Positions 11,501 through 22,070 of a stretch of DNA of 64,000 bases are shown one piece after another. The notes below the pieces were generated by a model. That model was not told the origin of the DNA. It saw only the letters and a program-made list of their open reading frames with translations, and ran no database searches. The translations under genes were made by a program, and so were the position numbers. Where the stretch lies: positions 10,195,479-10,259,478 of the forward strand of contig NC_089278.1 of NCBI RefSeq assembly GCF_963678975.1. Direction: 5' to 3'. The stretch comes from Dysidea avara. Its lineage: Eukaryota; Porifera; Demospongiae; Dictyoceratida; Dysideidae. How positions within the stretch are numbered: position 1 is the stretch's first letter; the number at the start of each line of letters is the position of its first letter.

Positions 11501-14148
11501 CAAGAATTGTATAGGGATCATGAGTATTTCAGTTAGCTATAGCTATTATGGACTTAAATAGTGGCATACACAAGACCATGTGACTAAAATTGAGTCAGTT
11601 TATTTCAAAACTGAGTTGGTGTTAACCGAGGCTCTTTGCTTGGAATCGAGTCGGTTTTAACTTGAAAATTGAGTCGGTTTTCTTCAGAACCGAGTCGGTT
11701 TATTTTAATCGGTTTATTTTAGGATCACCGAGACTCAATTTGCAATCAAAACCAGTCGATATTATCACCATTGCCAGTGCATAATTTTGAAACAAATGGC
11801 ACACCATAAAATAGTTAAGCAAGTTTTAGAAATTCAACAACCAGTTTTGTGCATTCACACAATGTTTCTTATGGTGTAGTATTAGTGTCTCATTTACAAA
11901 ATGTCCATAGCAAGCTAAGTGTGTCTATGTGACCATGCATGGGATAGTACTGTAGATGCTACTTTAGCAACTGTGGAGAATTCTCTCAATAGTGGTGTGT
12001 GTCATGACTGTTCTATTAGAGTATTTGACTGACTGCTCTATTAGAGTATCTCGATCTTGTATGTTTTTGTTGTTTTTTTTGGGTGGGGGAGGGGGATCCA
12101 CCACTGAATACATAAAGACAAGGTGTAGCTGCCACAGAAATATGATTGGATTTTTTTTGGAACCCAAAAAGGCACATGTCACACATGTTTTTGCTTATAC
12201 GTTTGTTATTGTCGTGTATGTAAAATGTAGGTTGTACAATGCATTGTTTATAGCTTCTAGCCTTTCAACCAGATAGGCAAGCAGGCATGCAAACCAAAAA
12301 TCACATTCTGGAATTCTGTAATGATAAAACACTATCATACAGTATGATAGTACTGTATAGTAGGAAAATGAATGTGTGGGCGTGGCCCATGATCAAATAT
12401 CACCCAAAAACCTGCCTCGATTTTTCCTCACAATGACATGACAGTATTGGTTGAGTAAAATCAAGCCCAAAAGTGGCCTTCAGATTGATCTGAAACGTTT
12501 TTGTTAAGTTGCTACAGAATTTTTACTTTTTATTTGACAGAATTTTCTACTGCCTGCCTGATGCATTCAGTCAAGCATTACAGCTCCTATATGGATCAGC
12601 ATTGAAACCAGGTCACTACTGCTGACTCGGATAACCCAGCAATCCGGGTCAGACCCGGATTTGACCCAGATTAATTAAAGCCGAGGCATGCGATAAGAGC
12701 TATGTTTTGGGTAGTCTCAAGCGAGCAGGACTACGTTTTGAACGTTCGATTCATGTTGAGTAAACAAGCAGTTATGTGTGATAACTAAGCCGGTAAGTTT
12801 ATAATTTAAAAATCAGTCAGTGGGTTTGGTTCCACATAGCTACTGTGTGTTTACAGAGAGCAATTGGGTGTAGCTTTGTGCATACCTAGTATTACAATTT
12901 CCTGATATATTAAAGTGGGTACTTATCCTGCTGCAAGACTAGACTATATACAACTCATACAATTATCGATTAGTGGGCGTGGCTCCATGTAAACTTGCAT
13001 ACAGCAACGGACACAGTTTTGTGCTACAGACTGCACTTACTAACAAATGGGCGTATGTTTGTAACATGATAAGTGGGCGTGGCTCACAAAAGAGCTACGC
13101 GATTAACGTTTATAAGTTTCCACGTCATCAAACAAACAATTTTGTTTCTCACGTGATCCAATTCGTAAACTGGGTCGGACCCAGATGACCCAGAGAAAAT
13201 GTGACCCGGTTGACCCTGATGACCTGACCCAGATGACCTGACCCGGTTTCAACGCTGATATGGATGGGTGTTAAGACCTGTTTTCGGATTAATTTGCACT
13301 ACTATACAGTGTGTTTAGTGGTCATGAACTTGCAGAGAAAGTTCACAAACAAGTATAAGAAAAATTAGGAATTTTAAACTAGAGTAGGGACAAAGTAGTA
13401 CCATGATAAAAAGTACTGAAACAAGGGAGTAGTATATGTAATATCCAATTGCTGTAAAACAATAAGAAGCAAATATCCCTACTGTGTGTTTCCAGCACAG
13501 TAGGGATATTGCTTCTTATTGTTTTATAGCAATTGGACATTACACACACTACTCCAATCTAGCTTGTTTCAGTACTTTTTATCATGATACTACGTTGTCC
13601 CTACTCTAGTTTAAAATTCTTATACTTGTTATATTATGTTGACCTATATTTTCTTGTCACATAAATGTCAACTTTTAATGGCAGCAGTATGGAGATTCTA
13701 TTTTGGGGGACTCTAAAGACTTGTATAACTAAAGTATTAATTCAAGCTTTGAGATATATATTGATTGCTGTGTAATAAATATTTAACAGAGCAAATTTTT
13801 TTTACAGGATAAGTGTTGATCCTGTTATTACACATGACTTCCCTATGAGCCGATTTGAAGAGGTAAAAGAAATTTGATCAGCAGTATAAATAAATACAGA
13901 GAGGTTCAACCTGTTGACTTTCTATAGTCAACCAGGCTGACTTACAGGATTGTGATTAACCATGTCATCAGGCTCTATCCCTGACTGAATAAAAATGATC
14001 GTCTAGCAAAGCTATACTCAACTCTCCATACTTGTCAAAAAAATCATAAAGCATTTATATATACATGACATCTTTTCTTATTTTATAGGCATTTCATGTT
14101 CTAATGAGTGGAGAAGGAATCAAGATCATTATGACACCTGACAAATAA
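8512..14148 (+). CDS. Zinc-dependent MDR dehydrogenase, L-threonine 3-dehydrogenase-like, copy 2
   Basis: Tandem paralogue of the gene at 2064-7098; 354 residues. Exons: 8512-8674, 8722-8777, 8878-8980, 9599-9661, 9715-9801, 9928-9993, 10046-10106, 10570-10667, 10717-10807, 10860-10896, 10949-11073, 13808-13862, 14089-14148. Every exon has the same length and phase as in copy 1. Catalytic and structural zinc ligands (LCGSDIN, GHEMVGE, YCGECFQC, HICQ) and the GCGPIGLLSVG nucleotide loop are kept. The last exons (VITHDFPMSRFEEAFHVLMSG) match the threonine-dehydrogenase C-terminus. Exon 3 and exon 11 contain stretches identical to copy 1, unlike the other exons. Intron 11 (2.7 kb) is enlarged by a hAT-like element and a foldback element. 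The stop codon overlaps an AATAAA at 14144-14149. Protein should be active; the substrate is inferred from family resemblance. Confidence 0.9.
11328..12107. repeat. Candidate non-autonomous hAT-like element with poly-G tract
   Basis: GGGGGCGGATCCAGGG near 11330 and GGGATCCACCACTG near 12094 are roughly inverted, like the ends of the element at 16916-17200. It holds a poly-G run of about 25 (11351-11375), several GAGTCGGTTT repeats (11590-11715) and a tandem pair of the CTCTATTAGAG motif (12005-12054). No clear target-site duplication, so the boundaries are tentative. Confidence 0.35.
12597..13257. mobile_element. Non-autonomous hAT-type transposon, 661 bp, with perfect 8-bp TSD
   Basis: Terminal inverted repeats start CAGCATTGAAACC at the left and end GGTTTCAACGCTG at the right. 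They are flanked on both sides by the identical 8-bp ATATGGAT (12589-12596 and 13258-13265). CA-initiated TIRs plus an 8-bp duplication are hallmarks of hAT elements. Subterminal GACCCGG/GACCCAG motifs are repeated at both ends, which may be transposase-binding sites. The small open frame inside (12973-13188) has no recognisable domain. Sits in intron 11 of dehydrogenase 2. Confidence 0.8.
13348..13630. repeat. Foldback (hairpin) MITE, 283 bp
   Basis: Two arms of about 135 bp are inverted copies of each other around a short centre near 13490. The sequence runs AACAAGTATAAG... to ...CTTATACTTGTT with few mismatches. The arm motif GAAACAAGGGA links it to the hairpins at 25765-25933 and 60492-60645. 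No coding capacity. Confidence 0.75.
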
Positions 14149-17100
14149 AGTGACAACAATGTCATTATCATAAAATTTATAAAGAAAGTAAAGATTTATT
14201 TTAGGAGTCCAGAGGTGCTTAAATATAGACCCGAGAATTTTACATTGCATATGTGTATTATGTATGTATAGGTATATTTCTAAGCAGCAGGGTAGTTACT
14301 TCTTTTCTCAGTAAATGGACTAAAAAATTGGTCTACACATAATGTCTGCTTAAATGTTGCTAATAAAGCATAAGTACTGTACTGTGTCTTAGGCATTAAT
14401 TTGTACCCGTGCCTGATGTATGCATATGATTGCTATCCAAGAAATGCTGAGGCACTGTAAATACCACAAGTGCTATGACATAATCTGTGTACATCTCATA
14501 TTAATTCTTGCTATGGGACATAAGTTCATTTATCTTGTGGGATCAAGCAATGTTTCATTTATATCCGAACATGAAACAGTGATGGTTGGCTAAAACAAAG
14601 TCATGTAATTTCAGGTTTCATGCATCATTATACATTAAGTGAATGGTGTACAGAAAGTGGTTGTAATAATTATTGCTTTTAGAGTGCAATTAAATCTATC
14701 AATCTGTCTGTATTGTGGTGGTGATGTTTAATGTTTACACAAATTGGCCATTAAGTTGTTGCTGGTGAGGTTATCAAATTAAAACAGATTCAGGTACACT
14801 TCTAGTTGATGAAGTTTCTTGCAGCCGTTATGGAGCACCTTCTCAACTGTAGTGATCAAGGAGCAAACATGCCAGCATGGGGAAGGCTTCGACCTATTTA
14901 GAAAAAAAAGGTTTTTAATGATGACAATATAATGATTTCCACTAGCAAGCAACCCATAATGTCGCATGACAACTTAAAAAGGTATTTCTGAAGGTATCCA
15001 CACTAGTGGTGCCTAGCTGTTGAGCTTGGTGGTAGATCCAAGATGACCTGATGGTTATGAAGTTTTTACATAATATTTAAGCTGGTTGAGTTAACTATTT
15101 GGATGTGACTAATGGCCAAGGATAGGTATTGTAATCAACACAACACTCCATCCTGTAGGAATACACATCAGAAACCTGGATGGGAATATGGCTTCTGTTC
15201 TTTATCAAACCTGGCATCATGCAGCTGCTTGTGCAGTCTGTGTCTTAAGAACAGGGTGGCATCTGCATTGTAATAAGCCTTGCCAGGACAATTGACCTGA
15301 TGATGGTTATGAAGCTTTATCATTAACTAATCTTTAAGCTGGTTGGGTTAACTATTTGGATGTGACTAGTGGCTGAGGATAAGTATTGAAATGAGCAACA
15401 CAACTCCATCCTGCAGGAATACACATCAGAAACCTGGGTGGGAGTATGGCATCTGTTCTTGTCAAACCTGTACTACTATAAGAAAACAGGGTTGGATACT
15501 CTAGATATGGCATCTGCATTGCCATAAGCCTAGCCAGAACACTGTTGCGAGTACAACATCTATCAGCCACTTGAGATCTTTTAATGAAATCAGTTGTGGT
15601 TGGTAACCAGTGTGAACTGGAATCCATAGAGGTAAGGAAAGGTAGAACTCCTTGACTGCATCCACCACAGCCAATTTCTCACATTCTAAAGTGAAGTAGT
15701 TCCATTATGCCATTGTTAGTAACTGTTAACGGTGACGGAGTGACCAAGGCATCACAATTAAGTCCGGGTAGGTAACCAAGGATTGGTGGAGAAGTATGGC
15801 CTGCTGACATATATAGTAGTCCATCGAAAATTTTTGGCCTGTATGCATGCAACTAATGCTACGTATAGTTATGGATGTATTTTCTATGGTAGTTAAAAGA
15901 ATAAATAAGGCAATGTTATTTTAAGACACTTCATTAGCCTCTGGAAGGTGGCATGATACATCAATCAACCAAATCATGGCATAACAATAAACTTATGTGC
16001 CCATTTCTTGTAGAGAAAGCAGTTTTCTTATTTTCAAACTCCAAGGCAACCTGCCAAAAATGCTAAATCAAGGGTAGTGAAAATATCAGGTGATGCTGTT
16101 CCAGCTAGTAGTAGTTGTAGATTAAGTGATAGGGTATACCTGAAGATCTTGAAATGAGTGTCAATAATAACTCTGTAGTAAACTACATTACTACATATGC
16201 TTCGAAGTTTTAGACACAGCACATGCAATGTTGAATAAAGAGGTTAAGAAGAAGTGGCTTAATTCCAGTGCACACTGTAAAATAATGTGTGTTCTATCAG
16301 AGTAGTTGACAGTTCTATTAAAGTATGTAGATGCAGTGGCTGTAAGAAAAAACACGTGGCAATGTTGAGTCATTTAGGGTCACCTGATTTCCTCTTTCTG
16401 CTACATAGCAGTATTTGTCTGTTCAGAATGCTCCGTACTATATATAGTTACTGATAAAGTCTATTATGTTTGTAGCTTACAGTATGTGGTGCTCTGCTGG
16501 TTATTCCTCATGTCTATTTTTATAAGCCTGTACAAAGGTGGAATGCTTTTGCATAGCTATATTAAGCACATTATTTTTTAGTTATTCATTTAGATTCCTC
16601 ATTGTTATAATACAATATCATGGTGTGATGTGTGTAACTCAAGAAATCAGTATGCCATACCAGTATGTTTTTAACTGACAGGATATATAACAATAAGAAA
16701 TTCTTGTATAATTATAGCTCTGCATTTCCCTGATGGTTTTATAGCGGAATTTCCCACCTTATAATGTACTTTGTATCAAAATTATGTAGTTCCTTCCAGG
16801 GATTTAGATAACCCTCAGGAGCAATGAATTCAACAACTTTCCTTCATGTCTATATAGCTACAGTGGTTAGGGGTTTATGCAGCTAAACAGTTTTCCTTTT
16901 CATCTGTAATCATGCCAGGGGTGGATCCAGACTTTTTAAATGGGGGGTTCCACTCTGGAATTGCAACTTCAGCCTAGCTGTAAGTCGAAGACCAAAAAAG
17001 AAAACAACTACTTGCTGAGAATAGAGCTGCCCTACATCTCCCCACCAACCACATCTCCTTATTTATAACTATATACATAGCTTGCTACAATGCTCCTCAG

Positions 17101-17572
17101 AAGAATACTGTGACTGCTCTATTAGAGTATTTCGAATCAGAGGCTCTTCCAAAAGGGGGTTCCATGGAACCCTTTGAACCCCTCTGGATCCACCACTGCA
17201 CACTGCAAAGTGAATTTAGTGATAGATTTTTTCACTTAAATCAGAAGTTTTTGAGGGACCACTTTTCACTGTTACATTGTCTATTAAAAACCACAAAAAA
17301 CCTATATCCCTGAAAGTAGCAGGCTCCATTCTTTGTGTAACGTGTACATGGTATCAAATCCTCTCTACATCCTCAAACAGTACCTTATAGTGTTGTTTGA
17401 ATATTAAATATTTTGTGCCTAGTTCAAAAGTTTGAGTTATAAGCTGGACATATAATATGCTCCATTGTATTTGTAGGTCTGTGCATATCTATTCATTTTC
17501 ATCAAATATTTCAATCATAGAGAATATTATATATGTGAAGTTCAATATACAGAGGATAACATTTAACTAGAA
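14149..17572. other. Intergenic region with tandem duplication and repeat debris
   Basis: 15037-15229 and 15294-15475 are two diverged direct copies of a segment of roughly 200 bp (shared GGTTATGAAG, TTAACTATTTGGATGTGACT and ATACACATCAGAAACCTGG). A degenerate pair of the CTCTATTAGAG motif lies at 16291-16326, and one good copy at 17111-17135. No gene was recognised here. Confidence 0.55.
16916..17200. repeat. Candidate non-autonomous hAT-like element
   Basis: CAGGGGTGGATCCAGA at the left and TCTGGATCCACCACTG at the right are inverted copies, about 285 bp apart. This resembles hAT TIRs. Flanking 8-mers do not match well, so insertion type is unproven. The CTCTATTAGAG motif at 17111-17135 lies inside. 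Confidence 0.5.
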
Positions 17573-18058
17573 CTATGTTAAAGACTCTTCTATTGGTGTG
17601 CTGAATGTGGCATTTTTGCGAAATGGTGTGTCTTTTGTTGTTACATTGCTTAATCCCTGTTGATACACATATTATAATCTGTAGCTAAATGATACACATA
17701 ACATTTTCCTTACAGATAAATGTGTGCCAGCTTCAATTTCATTTGACCAAAATGTCACTGGCTGTTCAGTATAGATGTCATGGGCCTTTGAGTAAATAAT
17801 TACTATAACAAAACACTTACATTGAAATTGCTACTAACCTTGGTTGGAGGAATCACCCTTGGATCAAAATCTATAATAGTGAATTAATAGGATCTTGTGT
17901 GATAATGCTATTGCATGCTGTGTCATGGTTGTATAACTCATACCTTTACTGAAATCTCCTTTAAATGTTGTAGTGTAATCCATTGGTGGTGGTTTAGGTG
18001 TACATTCTTCTTTAACTTCAGCACTGTAATAAGTTGTGCTCAATTGTGTCATCTTATT
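17573..18058 (-). CDS. Small multi-exon gene, resembles ciliary microtubule-inner proteins
   Basis: Four phase-compatible exons read on the minus strand: 18058 (or ATG at 18052) to 17944, 17870-17839, 17785-17714, 17656-17573 with a TAG stop. The product is about 98-100 residues. It is rich in proline and aromatic residues: PPPMDYTTTFKGDF, DFDPRVIPPTK, YTEQPVTFWSNE and, at the end, TKDTPFRKNATFSTPIEE. These short aromatic/proline repeats and the PFRKNxxFSxPI tail remind me of axonemal CFAP/SPMIP-type proteins, but I cannot name the family. A further upstream coding exon is likely at 18265-18182 (GLLTANSHNAITETSTIHDS), spliced in phase if the GTTAGG donor is used. Another candidate lies at 20277-20217 (CRKKIYTCGTHGYIPSLDAE). 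The true start is therefore uncertain. Confidence 0.5.
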
Positions 18059-18472
18059 CTAACTATGCAATACCTCACTAGGTCATATAGTTGCTTTTGT
18101 AACTGTGTTTTTCTGGAGCCTGGAAATGACATATCAATAACTTTAGTTACTATACAGAGTACTTATACCTGTTGTCCTAACAGAAGATTGTTCTGGTGAC
18201 TTGAATGAATCATGAATCGTGCTAGTTTCTGTTATTGCATTGTGTGAATTAGCAGTCAAAAGACCCTGTGTTGGTAAACAAATTTAACAGGTCATGCACA
18301 TAAATAGTCATAAATGCAGTATTAACCACTGCTTTTGTGATTCAGTACAACAAAGAATGTCTGCTTATTTAAATATTAAACTGAAATGAATTAACGAATA
18401 TTTGATGCATTGCCATGCCAATTTACCACCTTTACACTTATCATATAGTTAATTATTAGTACATGGCATTAG

Positions 18473-18850
18473 CGGATGCCCCCCCCCCCCCTCACCTTGT
18501 GGAGGAGCAAAAAATAATACATATAAACTTAATTTAAGACCAAGATCATTAAAACTCATGAAAATATGCACATTTTACTAGCATTTATTACAAATTCACC
18601 TGAAATTAAAGTGTAAACTGGCTGTGAAATTGTCACCCAGCACCTTCGTGCGTACTAAGCGCCTCTAAAAAATTAACATGTTGCTTTTAAGACTTCACAA
18701 CCATCTGCAAAGGCTATAATGGCAAAAATCAACAGTGACACTACTAAGAGGTGATTATTTGCTGCTTCAAAAATGCTAGATTATCTGGCTCTCCCCAACC
18801 ACTAGCTTGTTTGTGCCCCTACCCTTGCCAGCTCCTGGATCCGCCTCTGC
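18473..18850. repeat. Candidate hAT-like MITE containing poly-C
   Basis: GCGGATGC at the left and GGATCCGCCTCTG at the right form a weak inverted pair, again with the GGATCC end type seen at 16916-17200. A poly-C run starts at 18480. No target duplication was resolved. Confidence 0.3.
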
Positions 18851-19409
18851 ATGGGGGAAAGTTTTGTAGCTGAATTGTGTTATCCACCTCAAATATGTTT
18901 ATGTACGGTAAGTGATAGCTATGCACAAACTTAACTCTGATTTAAAAGTATTCATATGCGAAAGCACAAGGCAATTAGGCCTTGTTTGTTTGGCATCTAT
19001 GGGTGTATGCACTCACTACCTAGTGGAAAGGCCAACTAAGGCCACCATAATTTTACTTCTTGCTTCCTGCATCAATTTTAGGTACAGCTGCACAAATTTT
19101 TAGTTATTGATTATAGTTCACGTAAATGCACTGCTTTATGATAAAGAATTAAGGTACTGAATGACTGACTGTTAAGGTAGATGCATTGGCTCTGTGCACA
19201 TAAACATAGCATGCAGAGAGTAGCTAGGCCCTTCAACTTTCATTTCACAGGATGCATAGACCTTGCAACTTTCAAAAAGCTGAAAAGCTGTCTTTCTGTC
19301 TGCCATTCTTTCTGCAACCGAGGCACATATTGACATGGGACTTCAGCAGCAAAATTAAACACTCATCACCAGTCAATTCATTGTGGATTGGTAGATCGCT
19401 ACACACTTT

Positions 19410-19475
19410 CGTTTGTTCCCTAGTCTTAGTGCATAGAATTGTTAACCCAATGGTCAAGGGTTTGATTCCTGCCTA
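19410..19475 (+). pseudogene. tRNA-like sequence (Asn-type anticodon loop), probably SINE relic
   Basis: A decayed A-box-like CTTAGTGCATAGAATTG is followed by GTTAACC (GTT anticodon context) and a B-box-like GGGTTTGATTCC at tRNA-like spacing. Acceptor and T stems pair poorly, so it is not an intact tRNA gene. Confidence 0.3.
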
Positions 19476-19663
19476 TGAAACCTTTTTCTTCTTCTCAGTG
19501 CCACCATTTCATGGCATAGTTTTTCATTGCACATATCAACATGATTCACCAGTGAAATGAAATGGCTACCCCGCAAGGTTCTACATGCTTTTCCTTGTCT
19601 GCCACAACACATTGAATGCCATGATGTAGAGAGACTTCTGCTGCATTCTATTGCTAACCACAG

Positions 19664-19765
19664 GACAAACAGTTCAGCTGATACAGTGTATATGTGCCTC
19701 CCTAAAGTTATTGCAGTTGCTGTAATGTAGGATGCTGGTTTGAATCCCGTGATGATGTATTGATA
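19664..19765 (+). pseudogene. tRNA-like sequence, possible SINE head
   Basis: TTCAGCTGATACAGTG resembles an A box, and CTGGTTTGAATCCCG a B box, spaced about 60 bp apart. No convincing cloverleaf. A tRNA-derived SINE fragment is the likeliest reading. Confidence 0.3.
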
Positions 19766-21459
19766 ATTAATTTAGTTCACATGCAGTTCTGCTGTTTAGT
19801 TAACTAATAGAAGGAAACTTTGGCAGGCAAAACTTTGGCAATTTGCTACAAATTTGCTAAAGTTTAACCCTCCAATTACTTGTAGCACCTGAGATCAGCA
19901 TCTTCATAGCTAAACAATTCACCAAAGTTTATTTCGCCAATTACAATTTAGCTGACTATTTGGCAAAGTTTACCCTGCCAAAGTTTCACTCTATGCAGTA
20001 TTACTTGCATGATAGGATTATTAAGGTTCATGTACAGAAATTTAAAAACGATATCACCATGCTTGCTTCACTTTAGGACATGATCTTTAATGCTTCCCAA
20101 CTTGAAGTATTGATATTTTGTGGTTATTGTGGAATGTCCTGCATATAGGGCAGGTAGCAATGCTAGTACTCTAATAAATAAAAAAGTCAAGTACAATGCG
20201 TATGTGCCGCAATCACCTCTGCATCTAGGGATGGGATATAACCATGAGTGCCACAGGTGTAAATCTTCTTGCGGCACCTATAAGGAACAGTAATAATGGA
20301 GAGAAGCCTGTATTGTGCATCAAATCAATTAGGGTTGTGCAGACATTGCCTTTCGTACTAATGGACTTGATTAGTCTTACATGGTTTCCTTTCTTTGCTG
20401 ATTACTGGATAGGGATGATTTTCCCAACCCAACAAAATTAATTGACTCATTCAGCTACTGTCTTTGTTATCACAGCATAATAGTGTTACAAACAGATATT
20501 GGTTTGGCATGCTTCAAATGTAACTTTAAAAAGCCTAGGGATCAATTTATATACTTATAGCTCTACTATACTAGTTAAAGCACCACCGCAAGTGCAATAT
20601 GGAAAAAATAGCACAAGGGTGTGGGCGAGAGAAACTGAACTACACATGGTACTCCAAATTTGACACTCGTTAAGAAAGTCGGTTGTAATTTTATGATGTC
20701 ATTCAGTTTGAGACTAATATAGCATGAGGCGAAGCCGAGTGCTGTATTCGGCTCAAGACCACACCAGAGTGTAGTTTTTTTCATATTGCACAAGTGTGGT
20801 GGTGCCTTAACTTTAAAGTGCTTTCTGGTCGTCTTTGGGGTGGAGCATAAATTTTGTAGATTCAAACTGCATCAGTTTTCAGCCATCAGACAATCAGTAA
20901 CTATCTATGTAGTACAAGTTTGGTCATAAAACAAACAGATAGCATCATTTTACTTACTTCTGGTGATGTGATCAACAGCGCATACACAGCGCTGAATGGA
21001 AATAATAGCACTCTTATATTCGTTTGATCTACGCCCACTCAGGTGCTTTAAATTAACTTATAGCATTTTACTCTAGACTTGCTTACAACTCATGAACTGA
21101 TATACTCAGTGAAATTTGTTATTTTACAGAACTCAAGTGTTAATCCTGCAATGGACCATGTTATGCCAAAGACACACTTTAACTAGTTACATGCAATTAC
21201 TTCCCCCTAATCCTTTTATCTATAATCATACCTTGTGCCCATTTATATGTACATCATTTGACAACGTGCCATCTGGTTTTCTGGTGCCTATTTCGAGGTT
21301 TGTGCACTGCCGCTATGTATTCACAATGTTGTAAAACACTTCTTTTTACTATTAAACATACCTCTTCAACCCAGTTCCCTAAAAGTGTTTTACTCTCGAG
21401 ATTGATGGCCATTTTTCGTTATGTTTACTTACGTTTCCACAGTAACACATACCTTTGGT

Positions 21460-21482
21460 CACGTGTCTTTACCGAGCACGTG
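21460..21482. promoter_or_regulatory. Paired CACGTG E-boxes upstream of IP3R start
   Basis: Two CACGTG hexamers at 21460-21465 and 21477-21482, 82-104 bp before the start codon at 21564, in the context GGTCACGTGTC and GAGCACGTGAACC. Same motif as before the other main genes. Confidence 0.45.
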
Positions 21483-21563
21483 AACCGAACTACATCCGCC
21501 CTCTTTTGGCGCAAGGATCCGCGTGGACAGTGAAGTTTCTGAACGCCTGCGGCTCCTGCTACG

Positions 21564-22070
21564 ATGGCTGTGCCGGAACAACAGCAGCAACAGTCGTTGC
21601 GTATTGGGGACGTAATATTCCTCCATTCGAAGGAAGGCAGAGGCTATGTGTTCTCGGAGTCTTCCAGGTCGGTTGAGCGGCAATTAGTCTCGCAGTTTTG
21701 TAGAGATGCATTGATCGTACAGAACCTGCATTTCTTAGTAGAAACAGTGAAGCATATCATGCTTATTCCTGCTGGATGATTGCTGAAATGTTTTTTTTTT
21801 CCTTCTGATTGTAGCTCGGAACATTTAACTTTATCGGTGCTTCCTGTGATATCTCCAGATGATCCGAACATCCCAGACTTGCGAAGTGGGTTTAAATTGC
21901 ATTACAATATTGAAATGTTAATCATTGATAAGTGCATTTTGACAATTTTATGGTTGTATGCATGCATTACATTGCAGCTCTGATTTTCTTGTAGTGGCTG
22001 CTTTTAAAGTGATAGCACCAAACAAGAACAAAGCACAAGAGAGACTTGCTAAGCTGAAGAGAAAGCAGCA
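21564..22070 (+). CDS. ITPR: IP3R exons 1-3 (suppressor domain start)
   Basis: Exons 21564-21667, 21815-21885, 21995-22070. Exon 3 must use the acceptor ending at 21994, because the earlier AG would run into a stop. It encodes AAFKVIAPNKNKAQERLAKL. It ends in phase 2 and joins exon 4 across a 9.7-kb intron to give KLKRKQHRDNKHGDG. A glutamine run (QQQQQ) follows the start, unusual for this family. Confidence 0.85.

Larger units (their letters stand above)
18851..21459. other. Intergenic region upstream of the IP3R gene
   Basis: Apart from the tRNA-like relics and the candidate minus-strand exon at 20277-20217, no gene was recognised. A run of GCAAAGTTT/GCCAAAG repeats lies at 19820-19995. 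Confidence 0.4.

Noticed and set aside
16034-16130. Possible plus-strand exon after TCCAAG near 16050
   Set aside because: Open but without a compatible neighbour exon or any family resemblance.
20944-20990. Possible minus-strand exon ending in a GTAAGT donor (TCACCAGAA|GTAAGT)
   Set aside because: Its phase does not join the candidate exon at 20277-20217, and no start codon context was found.
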